Counted from the stretch's first letter, positions 23,389-34,682 are shown. The stretch: DNA of 64,000 nucleotides from Heliocidaris tuberculata (GCA_025618425.1 CM046833.1:39430115-39494114), one strand, 5' to 3'. Made by a program: numbers and translations. Notes: generated from the sequence alone by a model not told the origin.

Positions 23389-23595
23389 AGGCCCGCATTC
23401 ACAAAGGAGGTTTGAATATAACCCATATGGCCGAAACCATAGTTTAAACCTCCATCATGGACTAATAAGCATACATGAGCGTTTACTGCCCTGTCATTGG
23501 ACATGAGGACATAGGTGAAACATGTTTTACTACGCTTATGCAGGGTTAAACCATGGGTTCAGATAAACCTCCTACGTAAGTTGTGAATTCAGGCT
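23389..23595. mobile_element. PIF/Harbinger-like MITE at the outer edge of the right arm
   Basis: AGGCCCGCATTCACAAAGGA start and GTGAATTCAGGC end, with CATAGTTTAAACC and CCATGGGTTC-type inner repeats. The left arm enters the window within its copy (1-62). Confidence 0.6.
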
Positions 23596-23646
23596 ATACA
23601 GCATAATTCGTCACTTACACACCAAAACACAACAGTCATGATATCA

Positions 23647-23838
23647 GACCTGCCAACCCTGAAACCCAAGAAATAGGGACAAATGACAAGGCAGAGACTG
23701 AAAATAGGGACATTTCTGAGTTTCCTACATTACTACAGACAGATCTTTAAAAAAAAATAGGGACACAGTGGTAGAAGTGGCTCTTTCTTTTACAAAAAAT
23801 TGGGATGGTCCCTGTTAAATAGGGACAGTTGGCAGGTA
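23647..23838. mobile_element. Small inverted-repeat element with AATAGGGAC motifs
   Basis: CCTGCCAACCCTG at the left and CAGTTGGCAGG at the right, with GAAATAGGGAC, AAAATAGGGAC and AAATAGGGAC inside. No ORF. Confidence 0.5.
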
Positions 23839-24899
23839 TGTGATATGTGTCATGATGTCACGGAAGAACATTTCATACGATTCTAGTAGACAGCAATCAA
23901 AAACAATGTGGATATATAACTATGATAATGTAGACTGAAATGTGTGATACATGTACATGTATAAAGCACAAATTGTATATATTATGGGCATGCAATGAAT
24001 ATCTTCTAAGTTGGATATAACTTAAAGCAATCTATAATAAGGGCTCCACACTCATAAACCAAACATTTCCAAATATTGCAAGTCATTGTAAATATTGAAG
24101 AGCCATTACACAATTACCAACAAAAAATCAGATAATACTAGTATTAGGTAATATCAAGATGACTTGGACTTGTTTCTTCAACAAACCTAAGCACTGGTTT
24201 CTACAATGACATTCTAAAGCCAGTCGCCGGTTTTCCCCATTATCAAACATGACCTGGTGCAGTTGACCGGTTATAGTCAGAAAGTAGCATTGTACACTGC
24301 ACATTTCCTTTTGATTTGCATACAGTAAATCCCCGTTTTATTAATCACAACCTTTTTTCAAAAATAACATAATTCGTGGGAAAAAATTACTGTTTGATGT
24401 ACCTTGTCAACTTTGAACAAATTTTGCATTAATGATTGGTAAAGTTAAGCTTTACTCAAAGCACATCATGGAAGAAAAATCCCCATGATTTAAAATTTAC
24501 ACTTACTTGGTCAATATGCGTCAAAGGATTTTATATTTTATGTACATCAAATTGTACCTCATAGAAGTGAATACGCTCTTATCAACTATGAATATATCTT
24601 AGTACAACTTTATAAGCAGCTGCACTAGAAGTACAGGCAGAAATATTTATTTATATATATATATTCCATTTAAGGGAGATATTCTGTGATATGTAGACAA
24701 GCACAGATTACTTTTTCCACAAAAACAGATAAAACTATGAGAAAAGTTCCACTTAAAGATTGACTCCGTAAAGGATGTGCTCACTTTTGTGAAGTAATGT
24801 ACTTCATAACATTGCCAAAGTGTGTTGCTTTGCATTAAATTTGATGAAGGTCTTTTCTGGTTTGACTCAATTACAGGCTAAACTACAGTGTATACTCAC

Positions 24900-25033
24900 A
24901 GTAACTGGCTGAGGTGAAGTTACTGTTATTCTTGATTCAGCATGCCGGTTTATCCCCTGGGTTGGGCCGGCTGGGGGCGGGGTGGGTGGCCCAGGCGGTT
25001 TACCAAGTAATGTTAAAGCTACATACGAACCAG
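24900..25033 (-). CDS. ARHGEF11/12: PDZ exon 4 plus proline-rich linker of ARHGEF11/12-like RhoGEF
   Basis: Exon of 134 nt. It begins by completing a serine codon and reads GSYVALTLLG, the last PDZ strand, almost identical to human ARHGEF11. A proline-rich stretch follows (KPPGPPTPPPAGP, a plausible SH3 or WW ligand), then a Ser/Thr-rich end SRITVTSPQPVT that resembles the RIT-S-P segment of vertebrate paralogues. The acceptor is CCTTGCATTTAG and the donor is ACT followed by GTGAGT, ending in phase 0. The phase matches the coiled-coil exon in the right arm of the inverted repeat. The frame upstream of the acceptor is open but is intron. Confidence 0.94.
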
Positions 25034-25639
25034 CTAAATGCAAGGAAAGAAAATGAATAGAATCAAATAACGAGACTGGAAAACTGCAGGTAGAGAGTGT
25101 GTGTGTGTGTGTGTTTGTGTGTAGTACAACAAAGAGAAAAAAATACTTATCCTTCACCCTTGGTTAAAAGATACCACTCAGGAATCGCTAACATCCCTTG
25201 ATAGTCTGCCTGCACATGTAGAGCTCTGTTCCATGAGACTCGTGAAGATAGGACTATTATCTGCACAACACAGGACATTACTATATAATGAATATAAACG
25301 TCATCTTTATGTTGTATTCTAACTAACCACAGGAAAATGCATTTCATATAAACTTGTCCACTGAAATGAGCAAGCGGGTAAATGATAATGATCAGTGTCA
25401 AAATATATTTTGGTCCTTCAGGATTTCAGGATATATTCTCCTCACCTCCCAAACAAAGAGGGAGATTTCCTGGTAAAGTCAATGAGTCATCCTTTCTCTC
25501 TATTTTTTCCAGAGCTCTTTTCAAACTTTAAAGTGCTAGATCACTCTCCACACCTGTGTAGTGTTCTCTCACTGATAACTATATTAATGATGACTGTAAT
25601 CAAGACAATAAATGAAACAAAATTTATAAGAATACTCAC

Positions 25640-25697
25640 ATTTTATCATTTTAACCACTTCCACATGGTTAGAAGATGTTACCAAGGTACCGTTTAC
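25640..25697 (-). CDS. ARHGEF11/12: PDZ exon 3 (NGTLVTSSNHVEVVKMIK) of ARHGEF11/12-like RhoGEF
   Basis: Exon of 58 nt reading VNGTLVTSSNHVEVVKMIK. This is strand E and helix alpha-B of the PDZ domain, which line the peptide groove. The histidine of SSNHVEVV sits at the alpha-B1 position that in class I PDZ domains selects Ser/Thr at ligand position -2, so binding preference is probably conserved (inference from the family). The acceptor is CAATTTTACAG; the donor is T followed by GTGAGT, leaving phase 1. Vertebrate proteins read THSNHLEVVKLIKSG here. The exon is only 606 bp from the next one but 33.7 kb from the previous one. Confidence 0.95.
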
Positions 25698-26236
25698 CTG
25701 TAAAATTGAACAAAAAAGATATGACTGTTTAGACATTTTGTTAGGAAATTACAGAGAAGTTACATATATATTAATAAATCATTGGTTAAATGACAAAAGT
25801 GCATTGTGTCTTATAAATTTGCATAGTGGTAATGGCCTTTTGGGTATCAGCAGATATCATATATTGGTTTCAATTCATCAAACACTGATCAGCAATACTG
25901 AAGTAGGGTCTTCTGAAAGGCATTAATACATATAAATGGTATTCCATTTCAGTCTCTTTCAGCTAATTAAGGACAAATTAGAGATAATTAATAATTTTCA
26001 AATGAAGATGGATATGGAGGTCTTGAATTCAATGAACTTTCACAAGACAGGCCTGGATCTCAAGAGTACATGTAGGCCAAAAGCTACAAGAAAGCGCATA
26101 ATCACACATGGCAATAAAAAGAGGGGTACCAAATTAATGCAAAATTCAATTTTCATTCAATCATTCATCATTCATTTAAAATGAACCGGTAAATAATGTT
26201 TTTAATAACATTTCATTCAAAAAAAGCCGTACTTTT

Positions 26237-26320
26237 TGTCTGTTGAGAGCAAGAAGGGCATTAACTCATATTGTTTTTACACAGAGTTCACACCCTTGTG
26301 GCTCTTAACTGATGATTTCA
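26237..26320. repeat. Short hairpin repeat
   Basis: CTGTTGAGAGCAAGAAGGGC and CACCCTTGTGGCTCTTAACTG, same family, within the intron between the alternative first exon and PDZ exon 3. Confidence 0.65.
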
Positions 26321-27466
26321 TCCGTCGAATTGTATGAACAAGAACTCTGCATGAATCTGCAAAGCAAGCATTGCCTCGTACAAGAAATGAAATTCATGGA
26401 GTAATTATCCTCCCAATCAAAATTTCCATTCTACATGTAGTTATTCTAAGGGTGATCAGCTGAGGTTGATCAGCTTAGGATGATTCTGGTAGTCGCAAGC
26501 AAAGACCTTATTTTGACATAGCAACAAGATTCATAGTGACTTGAGCATGACCTAAAATATTTATGGTGGTGGTACTGTCTGAAGCAGCAATGTAATATCA
26601 CAGGGGCTACATGTACATCAATTTAGTAGTCTACAGTCCTGATTATTCTTACCCTGTGCTTTGACTGAAAAGTGTTTCTATACACCTATGAATCTACAAG
26701 CCTGGCAGGGATAGAGTAAAACCAGAACTTTCACAACTTGACACTCTTTTGCAAATTGTTTACGACAGCTGTTTACGTGGCAAAAGAAATTTGTCATTAA
26801 TCACAAGAACTTAATAGTAGTAATCAAATAGTTTCAAGCATGTAACTTTCACAAAGCTGAAACCCTCACAAATTTCACATAAGTATGTTGCAGGCGAACG
26901 TTTCTAGTTTTACATTAGTTAGATTTAATCTACGACGCATACTCCAGACTTCGTCCCATATACAGCTTAACAGGAGGGTGAAATCAACTCATCTGGTAGC
27001 TAGGCTAAAAGTCTTTGAGTTTAGCTGTGAAAGATCAGGAGACATTGGCAACATATCAAATCCATGGCCAAAGGGGCTTCTTCTAAACCCTGTTATTTTT
27101 GCCGTTTCAATTTCCGGATGAAACACATGGTATGAGGGGAGGATGGCGACGTGCCTAAGAGATTTGAATGTTGCTATATTGGAGAGGAGGGCTTCCGAAG
27201 AGGGCCTTACGTCAACATTTCATTACGCACTGGTTCTTGTCTTGTTATTAAGGCTTGCACGTTATCATGGCCACGTTGTCTTCCGGAGGACAGTGTTGTA
27301 AAATTCATTTCATAAACCAGAGTACGGTTTTCTAATATCTTATAAAATCTTTCAAATATTGAAAGTTCAAAGCTACATGTAGGTTCCTATGAATAAATGT
27401 ACCAAAAGCTTTCAGAAACATGAATATTTCTCATTAAAAGTTATAGCTCTGCAGAGTAATTACTCT

Positions 27467-27790
27467 GGCCCGTATTCTCGAAAGGTGCCTAACTTAAGCC
27501 CCCACCTAAGTGTGTAGATTTAGGCCACCGAATTATGGAGAGCCAAATGCCACCCTCTTTTAATCCTACAAAATCACCATTGTTCTGGGACTAAATACAA
27601 ATACAAAAACTGACACGACAGAATTGATTTCTGATGCTCATTTCATGCTAGAAAACAATTTTGTTTCCTTATTTTGTTACATAAATATAGTAATTTACAG
27701 GGGACTTAGGGGTTGATAAATGGCCTTCCATAAATCAGTGGCCAAAGTCATGCCAGGCTCAACTTAGGCCACTTTTGTGAATACTCTGCC
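27467..27790. mobile_element. Degenerate GGCCCG-ended foldback element
   Basis: GGCCCGTATTCTCGAAAGGT with partner CACTTTTGTGAATACTCTGCC; inner TTAGGCCAC and GTGGCC/TGGCCTTCCATAAAT motifs repeat in inverse. About 324 bp, no ORF. Confidence 0.5.
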
Positions 27791-28247
27791 TTCAGACCCC
27801 AGTCTCACCATAAAATTAAACCAACCGATTATCAACCGCTCGAAGGTGACATCGATTAAAGTTTAGTTTTATGTCAGTCTTTAATTAGCCTTTAAGCTTT
27901 TTAAGGTGATTCTAGAATTTATAAGGGTTTGAAGTAAAAGTTTGCTGATTGAGTTGAAGTTGGGGATTTTTCGGACAAATCCGCATGGATTAGCTCCTGA
28001 CCACATGAAAGTTGATTGTTTCTGTTTGGTCTATTGTCAGTCTCATCCGTGTTACTGGGATATCACTCAAGACAAAAACTTTGAAAGAATCTACACTAAG
28101 TTTTAATCTTTTTATGAGGCTTTTTTCTTTTTCTTTTTTGTGGGGGAGGGGGTTTCTTTCCCTGGGTCTACAAAATGAAAAACCAAATCCTACAAAGGCT
28201 CACAAAATAAATTTTGATTCTAACAGAGAGACCATGAGAACACATAC

Positions 28248-28325
28248 TTGATCTTCATGTTCTTCGGCAGGGCTTTCTGTCTCTTTGGTTTTTTTGGACT
28301 TCTTCTTCCGATGTGAAAATGCCAT
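28248..28325 (-). CDS. ARHGEF11/12: Candidate alternative first coding exon (MAFSHRKKKSKKTK...)
   Basis: A 26-codon open segment starts at ATG in strong initiator context (ACAATGG) and ends at CAA followed by GTATGT. It has an in-frame TGA 39 nt upstream at 28362-28364, so the ATG is the first possible start. The peptide is strongly basic then acidic: HRKKKSKKTK followed by ETESPAEEHEDQ. It ends in phase 0, which is exactly the phase of the acceptor at 25697, 2.55 kb downstream. Spliced together it would give a protein starting with this peptide and continuing into NGTLVTSSNHV, without the GYGL ligand loop of the PDZ. The peptide is not recognised from vertebrate family members. It could instead be a chance ORF, or the first exon of another transcript. 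Confidence 0.55.
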
Positions 28326-28919
28326 TGTAGTGATAGGTAATTGTACTAAGTCAGCACAAACTCACAAGTGCAACGACAAAGTTTAAGAATCTCATGTAGA
28401 ACTGCAAACACAATTTAAAAGTAATTGTTAGAAGAGAAATGGTGCTCCTCAAAAATCATTTTCCTTTATTCAGCAGTCACCATTATGTTGTTGCTAACTG
28501 CAGCTCAAGAAAGAAAAATGGAATAATCATCCAGCTTTCTACTGTATCATCCACATCACGGGTTCAAAACGAGTTATTTCCAAATTAATCCATAATGTGT
28601 AAGATTGGAAAATCCAGTTCATAACAAGAAAAATGCACTCTATACTTCAGCACTCTCTGCTCTGAACAAATGCAGAGAAAACACAACTTGCACAAGAATT
28701 GGTTTTAACAGTGATTTGTATTTCTCGGGTTACAGCTTGGCTACAGGATGACATTCACGGATATGATTTTCCAAATCCTCATTTTGTCAGCTCCCTGGAG
28801 TATAGTTCTTTCCACTAGGTACCAGGCAAAGGTTACAAAGAAATCTTGCTTAACTCTGTATGTGTCACTAAGTCCTTGCTCCGCAGTGAGATTCTCTCCA
28901 GATCTAGTATAGTCTCTCT
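28326..28919 (-). promoter_or_regulatory. Presumed promoter/5' UTR region of alternative first exon
   Basis: The region immediately upstream of the ATG at 28325 in gene orientation. An in-frame TGA at 28362-28364 separates the start from further upstream sequence. No clear TATA or initiator can be named. The role is inferred only from the presence of the candidate first exon. Confidence 0.2.
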
Positions 28920-29400
28920 AAAAATCCAAGCGCGCGTGCATCAGTGATGACGAGTTGTTCACGTTCAAGAAACACAAAAGCAAGTCAAGCAAAGCACATC
29001 GAGTCTAAATGCAAAGGTGTACAAATGATGACAACAGCTGTAAGATTTTCTCTACAAATCCAAGAGAGGGTGCATCAATGATGACAAGTTTTTAACGTTT
29101 CTCGAAGCACGAAAGCAAGGTGAGCTACACGTATCCAGTGGGAATGCAAAGGTGTACAGATGATGCAACATGAAAGGTGGAGACTCTCTGCAAAATCCAA
29201 GCCAGGTATAATGGAATCGGACATATTTCAAGAAACGTGAAAGCAAATTGAACAAAGCATGCAGAGTCTGAATGCAAAGGTTAAATAATGATGACAACAG
29301 ATACGGTATAGCCTTTCTACCGATTAATTCACGTTTCAAGAAACGCTAAAGCAAGTTCAGCAGGAGTCTGAATGCGAAAGTATAAATGATGACAGCAGTA
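28920..29400. repeat. Degenerate tandem repeat, unit about 130 bp, four units
   Basis: Units begin near 28922, 29056, 29196 and 29315 and share AAATCCAAG, GATGACAA, CGTTTCAAGAAAC, GAAAGCAAG and CTGAATGCAAAGGT. Spacing is uneven and units have diverged. It ends about 600 bp upstream of the candidate alternative first exon. Confidence 0.75.
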
Positions 29401-30204
29401 TGTGTCAGTGCACCTCAATAACAGTATATAATAAATTGATGCGTCACAGCGTGTGAACTTCACCTCAATAGGCATCAAATCAAAATGAGAATTGGTACAG
29501 AATTTAAGCTATCCTGGCAACAATGTCATAAATCAGGTATGAAGCAGAAGAAAAATCAGGTTTCTGAGTGCTCACAAGATCACCAGTAGGTGTGTCATTA
29601 CTTCAAAAGTCGTTTGTCACGCTGAATAAAAGTCAACAATAGCATATTCTCATAATGATATTTGTATAAGCTCCACAAACTGGTGCAGTCAGTGACTTCA
29701 AATATCACACAACTCAGAAGAAATTATGAAATCCATGACAGAGTGCTGTTCAGTCCTACACACATTGTACTGTCCCACAAGAGGGTTGTAAGAAAGGCAT
29801 TGTATGCATAGCAAAATATATTCATGTTCCTTTCATTCTCCACACGTCATTCACTTCATGTGATGATTCAACTGATAATTATGTGATTCGCTTCACATAA
29901 ATCCATAATGAATATAACAGGGAACTCCCCGAGAAGTAATTGGGAATATAGGTGCAAGGTCTAAGGGCAATGGATACATAACCAGTGATCTTTGAATAGC
30001 AGTTTTACAGAGACATTCGCAGTCTCATAATTAAGGCTATTTTTAAGGAAATTCCTCTTTGACAGACTTCCAAGACAGGGAGTTTTCCAGAAGATTCTTT
30101 ACACAAAGCTTCCCTTGGTGAAATTGATGCAAAGTGGAAACACAACCCAAGATTGCCAAGGATTTCAAGATCTCTCACTTCCAGGTCTCAATTCTAACCC
30201 CTTG

Positions 30205-30725
30205 GAATTACTCATGAATTACTTCTACTTTCTGTCTCCTATAAGAAACAGCCTTGGCTCAAAGAAGAGCAAAAGTCAAATCCAATGCCAAGATCAAATG
30301 GGTTTAGTATATCTTGTTTAGCATATTATTATCTCCAAATGTGAACATGGCTAGATAAGATTTTCCATTCAGATGCCAAGAAGACACATCTGGATAAGAA
30401 GAAAGCACAACTTAGATACAAAGCTAGGTTCTGCAGGTGTCCAGAATAGTTCCAAACATGCACAAGGCTTTGAGATATCTCCCAATTCTGATGGTGTAGA
30501 GGAAAAATTTTGCTCAGAGGTGAGTGCGATTCAAATCCTAAAATGAAATTCAATGGGTATCCAGAATATCTCCAAATGTGAACAAGGCTTTGAGAAATTT
30601 TCCAATTCCAATGCTGTAGAGAGAGAGTCTGGCTCAGAAGAAAGTACAACTCAAATCCACAGAAAAGCCCGGTGGGTATCCACAATATCTCCAAACGTGA
30701 ACCAAGCTTTAGAGGGATCTTGTCT
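30205..30725. repeat. Degenerate tandem repeat, unit about 118 bp, four to five units
   Basis: TCTCCAAATGTGAACA-type starts at 30331, 30449, 30567 and 30687, each followed by AGGCTTTGAGA, CCAATTCNNATG, GTAGAG, GGCTCAGA and CAACTCAAATCC. A more degraded unit precedes them. The period is not a multiple of three, so the repetitive minus-strand ORF is not a protein. Confidence 0.8.
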
Positions 30726-30814
30726 ATCTGGTGCCTACATGCAGAAACATCTGTCTCAGGAAAAGTAGAGCGATATCTTCTTTCAGAGACAGAATCTTAG
30801 AGGGATAATGGGCT

Positions 30815-31160
30815 AACTCAGGACACGAGCGAGTCGTGTCCTATGGCAGCCCGCTCGAATCGGTCAATTAATACTCCTTTGGCATCGGCAATAGCCCATG
30901 GAGCTCAGCTCAGCTGCATGGTCAATACCACATCCCTTTGCCTAATGGATGCCGTGTGCATCTCACTATTCATGGTCTGCTTTCCACCAATGCTGTGGGG
31001 AGATTGGTACAGCTTGAGCAGGTACAATGCCTGTCCGATAGTGTCATCCTCCCTCAGGGATTACGCAAGGCACGAGAGTAAACAACTCCAACTCCAGCTG
31101 ACAGCTCGGCTCAATAGTCTGAAACTCTTTCACCATCACAATCAAGACTGGAATCTTCAC
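30815..31160. other. GC-rich island in large intron with a perfect 9-bp hairpin
   Basis: Noticeably more GC-rich than its surroundings. It has AGGACACGA/TCGTGTCCT (30820-30842, five-base loop), CAGCTG E-boxes and a TCAATTAATACT homeobox-like site. A 116-codon plus-strand frame is open but unlike any protein I know. A cis-regulatory element is plausible. Confidence 0.25.
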
Positions 31161-31761
31161 TCAAGTTTTGAATTTTTTACCTTCCTGAACTGAACGGGAA
31201 TCATTATGAATCCTACATACATGTACATACACAAAAAAGACCCCCAAACTCCAAACAATGAAAATTTTACTGGTATCTATGCAATTCATAAAAAGCTTTT
31301 GTGTAGAGCAAATAGTATATGCATGACACTTATGACATTAATGCGCAACAAGATCATCAATAGATGATTGCTTTAGCACATGATAGTAATTAGACTAACT
31401 AATCTGTAAAGAATGCATTTCGGTTTCAATACTGAAAGAGAGAATTACTCTACCATGACATTCACAACTGATGTTTGTATCTGAAGGGGAGCAAGAACTG
31501 AAAGAATTTATTTCATTGATTGAAAGGCAATGGGTACTGGAAAGTACAATGCTGCTTTAAATCACAATTTAGCATGCTGCCACCAATGTAGAAAGAAATA
31601 AAACATGTTAGTTCTACTGAGGTGTGAAGTCTACTCCTCCACTCCACCCATTGCCTATGGGAACCAGGTAGTCCCTGTACTAACCCTATGGGAATTTGAG
31701 AATTCAGTAGCCAACGGGTTAATATATATTTAGGGGTGAAACATCTTGCTATGAGAATTTT

Positions 31762-32139
31762 AGGCCCGAATTCACAAAGGTGGTAATAGATTTGTACCAT
31801 GGTTTATGCAGATTTTGTGGTATAAGTGCGCTTGATTTCGTGCGTACACTTAGAAAGATCCAATAATGAACGCGCGTGATTAGCAAAGTGCACAAATTTT
31901 ACGCTAGTTGCCAAGGTTTAGACCATGGTTTATGTAAATCAAGTGAAATAAACTGTACGTAAATTTACATAAACCATGGTCTAAACCATAGCAACTAGCG
32001 TAAAATTTGCGCACTTTGCTAATCCCGCGCATTCATTATTGGATCTTTCTAAGTGTACGCATGAAATCAAGCGCACTTTACCACAAAATCTGCATAAACC
32101 ATGGTACAAATCTATTACCACCTTTGTGAATTCGGGCCT
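31762..32139. mobile_element. 378-bp near-perfect palindrome, PIF/Harbinger-like MITE
   Basis: AGGCCCGAATTCACAAAGGT pairs with ACCTTTGTGAATTCGGGCCT and the arms match almost to the centre. TTA lies immediately outside both GGCC ends, the 3-bp target typical of PIF/Harbinger elements (established). No ORF. Class assignment is inference. Confidence 0.7.
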
Positions 32140-32320
32140 TAGTGTTTAGAAGGGTACATGTAGCTCAAAAACATGTTAATTAGACTTTTTTTTAATGGCT
32201 TTTTCAATTTTGAATTTTCTATGATTTTAATCGATCAAATTACAGAAAGTTATGATGTAATTCTGAAGTGCAGGCTACACTAAGCTTATTACAGTTCAAC
32301 AAGTAACTGAAAGACTTTGC

Positions 32321-32530
32321 AGGCGTGATGGCTCAGTTACGCGGTTTCATAACTGGGAGGACCAGGTTTCGAAACCAAGTGGATGCCCTAGTGCCCTTTT
32401 GTAAGGCATTAATCCTAGTTACCAAGTCCCTCGGAGAGGACTTAAAGCTGTTGGTCCCCTGGTTGCTTACTTACAAGCATACAAATGCTTTCTTAGCAGT
32501 TAGGCAAAATAAACCATCAAACCTTTTCAA
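32321..32530 (+). mobile_element. tRNA-derived SINE
   Basis: The head resembles a tRNA: a box A-like TGATGGCTCAGTTACGCGG and, about 35 bases on, a box B-like GGTTTCGAAACC. A tRNA-unrelated body runs through CCAAGTCC and GCTTTCTTAGCAGT and ends AATAAACCATCAAACCTTTT. A second copy of the body and tail is at 38208-38343. Confidence 0.75.
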
Positions 32531-33195
32531 ACCAACCCCCCCGCCCACCCCACTTTCCCGTTCTCAATGCCTACTGGTATCAACAGTAAGCTAATGCACC
32601 TTCATCCCCCCCCCTTCTCCAAGTGACCAACTGCATCCAATTCACTTCTATATGTATTCCATAATTTCAATATCACATTTCCTCCTTTTCCTTGGAAAAC
32701 GAGATCCCGATCAGATGAATTTCTAGTCTGTTAATCGCCGCTGACAGGTCTCCCTTCAGTCCCATATATTGCCAATCTTGTCATGTCCCTGAGAAGTGGG
32801 CCAAGTGTTGCCACACATGTGTTTCTATCGCTTACAGCCTAGATTCCCTTGCTTATATCATAACCATGTCAAATGTGATTCACTGCTCAATCCAACCCTG
32901 GAGAAATCAGAGCAACAACTGGAAAATTCATAATGCCATCCAAACTCAGTTTTTTTTTTAAGCACATAAGGTGTTAAAATAGAACTACATGTACATATGT
33001 ACAACTTGCAAATATTAAAAAAATACAAAATGGCAGTCAACTTGCAAGAGGCAAGTTACTACATAATGGAGTTTACATAATTAATGTTGGTCTCCAAAGG
33101 GAAGTTACTTCAACTGGTGTTACACTGCAACCCTTGTTTTCAACAATATCTTTGAAGAGTGAAGTATCAGCGATACTTTTTCATGGTGGAGAAAC

Positions 33196-33705
33196 TTAAA
33201 GGGGAAGTTCACCTGAAGATTACTTGAGTTTAAAAAATGCAGAAAAAATAAAGAAAAATATTGGCGAAAGTTTGGACAAAATCCGTTAAAGAATAACGGA
33301 GTTATGGACTTTTGAAGTTTTTATTTTGTGACGTCACATGCGAGCAGCTCCTCCATTATGTAATGTGATAAATATTCCATAAAATACAGTTTTCTCAGAA
33401 AATTTAGAATATTTTCGTCTGTGCATTTGATATATTGTCAGAAATGTTATTCAATACTAGATTCTGAAAAGAAACAATATTAATTTATCGTGGAACGTAA
33501 AAAAAAATGCGAACATATGGAATATTTATTACTGTACATGACCAATGGGCAGCTGCTCGCATGTGATGTCACGAATCCAAAACTTTAAATACTCATAACT
33601 CTTTTATTATTTGACCGATTTTCATCAAACCTACGCCAATATTTTTCTTTATTTTTTCTGCATTTTTTAAACTCAAGTAATCTTCAGGGTGAACTTCCCC
33701 TTTAA
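33196..33705. mobile_element. TTAA-flanked palindromic element, family A
   Basis: Starts TTAAAGGGGAAGTTCACC and ends GGTGAACTTCCCCTTTAA. The first and last 150 bases are inverted repeats including GCAGAAAAAATAAAGAAA-like and GGCGAAAGTTTGGACAAAAT-like stretches. The centre has GTGACGTCACATGCGAGCAG and its inverted partner. No ORF. A non-autonomous foldback element. Confidence 0.8.
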
Positions 33706-34682
33706 TTGTAGGTCAAGTTTCCAGGGTTACACCATATATTATTTCAAAGGCATAAGAACCCTGAGAAGGGCTGGTGAGCTCCAAAGCTCTTTGATTCTCA
33801 ACATTTGTGATCAGTGTGCTCTGATCGCCTTCTCTTGACAACTTTCCTTTTAAGTAAATATATTTGAAATAAACCCCTTGGATAAAAGAAACGATGGAGA
33901 GTGGTTTATAACATTTTCTTAGTGATGATTAATTGAATATATAGACTTATTCAAAGTGATTGGAATAATGACCATCATGAACACATAGTAAATATCATCA
34001 TCACCACAACAGTACTCTCAGGCAATATTATTCAAGAGGGTTCTCCCATTACAAAATGAGAATACAGCCATACATGTTACCCCCCTTCAGATCAGTAAAA
34101 CTAAGATTATATAACTACACAATAAGTAATTAAATATTGCCACATGAACATCTCATCTCGATACCCTGTACAACAATAGGTTGTGTAGCAAAAGAGGGGT
34201 TTGGGCATCATTTTGCGTTAATAATAATAATAATGACTTCTTATAAATCCCTTTCCAAGAAGCAATTGACCAAAGCCCTTACATTATTATACGTTTCATG
34301 TGTGTAGACTCACTGTATGAATATCGCTCTGCATATAAATGGTACACAACGGAGCGCTTCCATCCAAATCGAAACACAAAGTTTATTAGTATTTTATATG
34401 TTCCATGTGCATGCCCCTTTGCTATAAGGTTCTTGTATGCGATTCTTATTAAGTTTCTTTATACACTGTTTTTTCTCGTCTGAAAGGGCTAGGTGACCAA
34501 AGACCCTATCCACCCTCGCACATACAACACACATGGGATTTCAATCAGAAGCAAGTGATGCTGTAATTCTAGACATTTATGAATTATCTGTAATAAAGAG
34601 GACAATCCCCCAGAATTAGCCTGCTCATGATGCGTATCCCATTGACAGGTCGCCACCCACTGCCTCTCTGAATGCAAGAGCA

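Larger units (their letters stand above)
14001..23450 (-). repeat. Right arm of the inverted duplication
   Basis: Reverse complement of 1-9428. It starts immediately after the N run, in the middle of a palindromic element whose intact copy is at 9350-9505, so the gap rather than a biological breakpoint sets this end. Gene order and strand of this arm agree with the RhoGEF exons to its right. Confidence 0.95.
15401..24899 (-). other. Intron between linker and coiled-coil exons (9.5 kb)
   Basis: Mostly right arm of the inverted duplication, plus 23451-24899 of unique AT-rich sequence with the small element at 23647. The two candidate cassette exons lie here in gene orientation. Confidence 0.75.

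Noticed and set aside
24867..25157. Treating the whole 96-codon ORF as a protein
   Set aside because: Only 24900-25033 is exon; the N-terminal residues read the intron and GT microsatellite, and the C-terminal ones read past the donor.
30329..30694. 121-codon repetitive minus-strand ORF
   Set aside because: It follows the tandem array, whose 118-bp period is not a multiple of three, so a repeated protein is not being maintained.
30843..31193. 116-codon plus-strand ORF
   Set aside because: No recognisable domain or splice context; probably open because the island is GC-rich.
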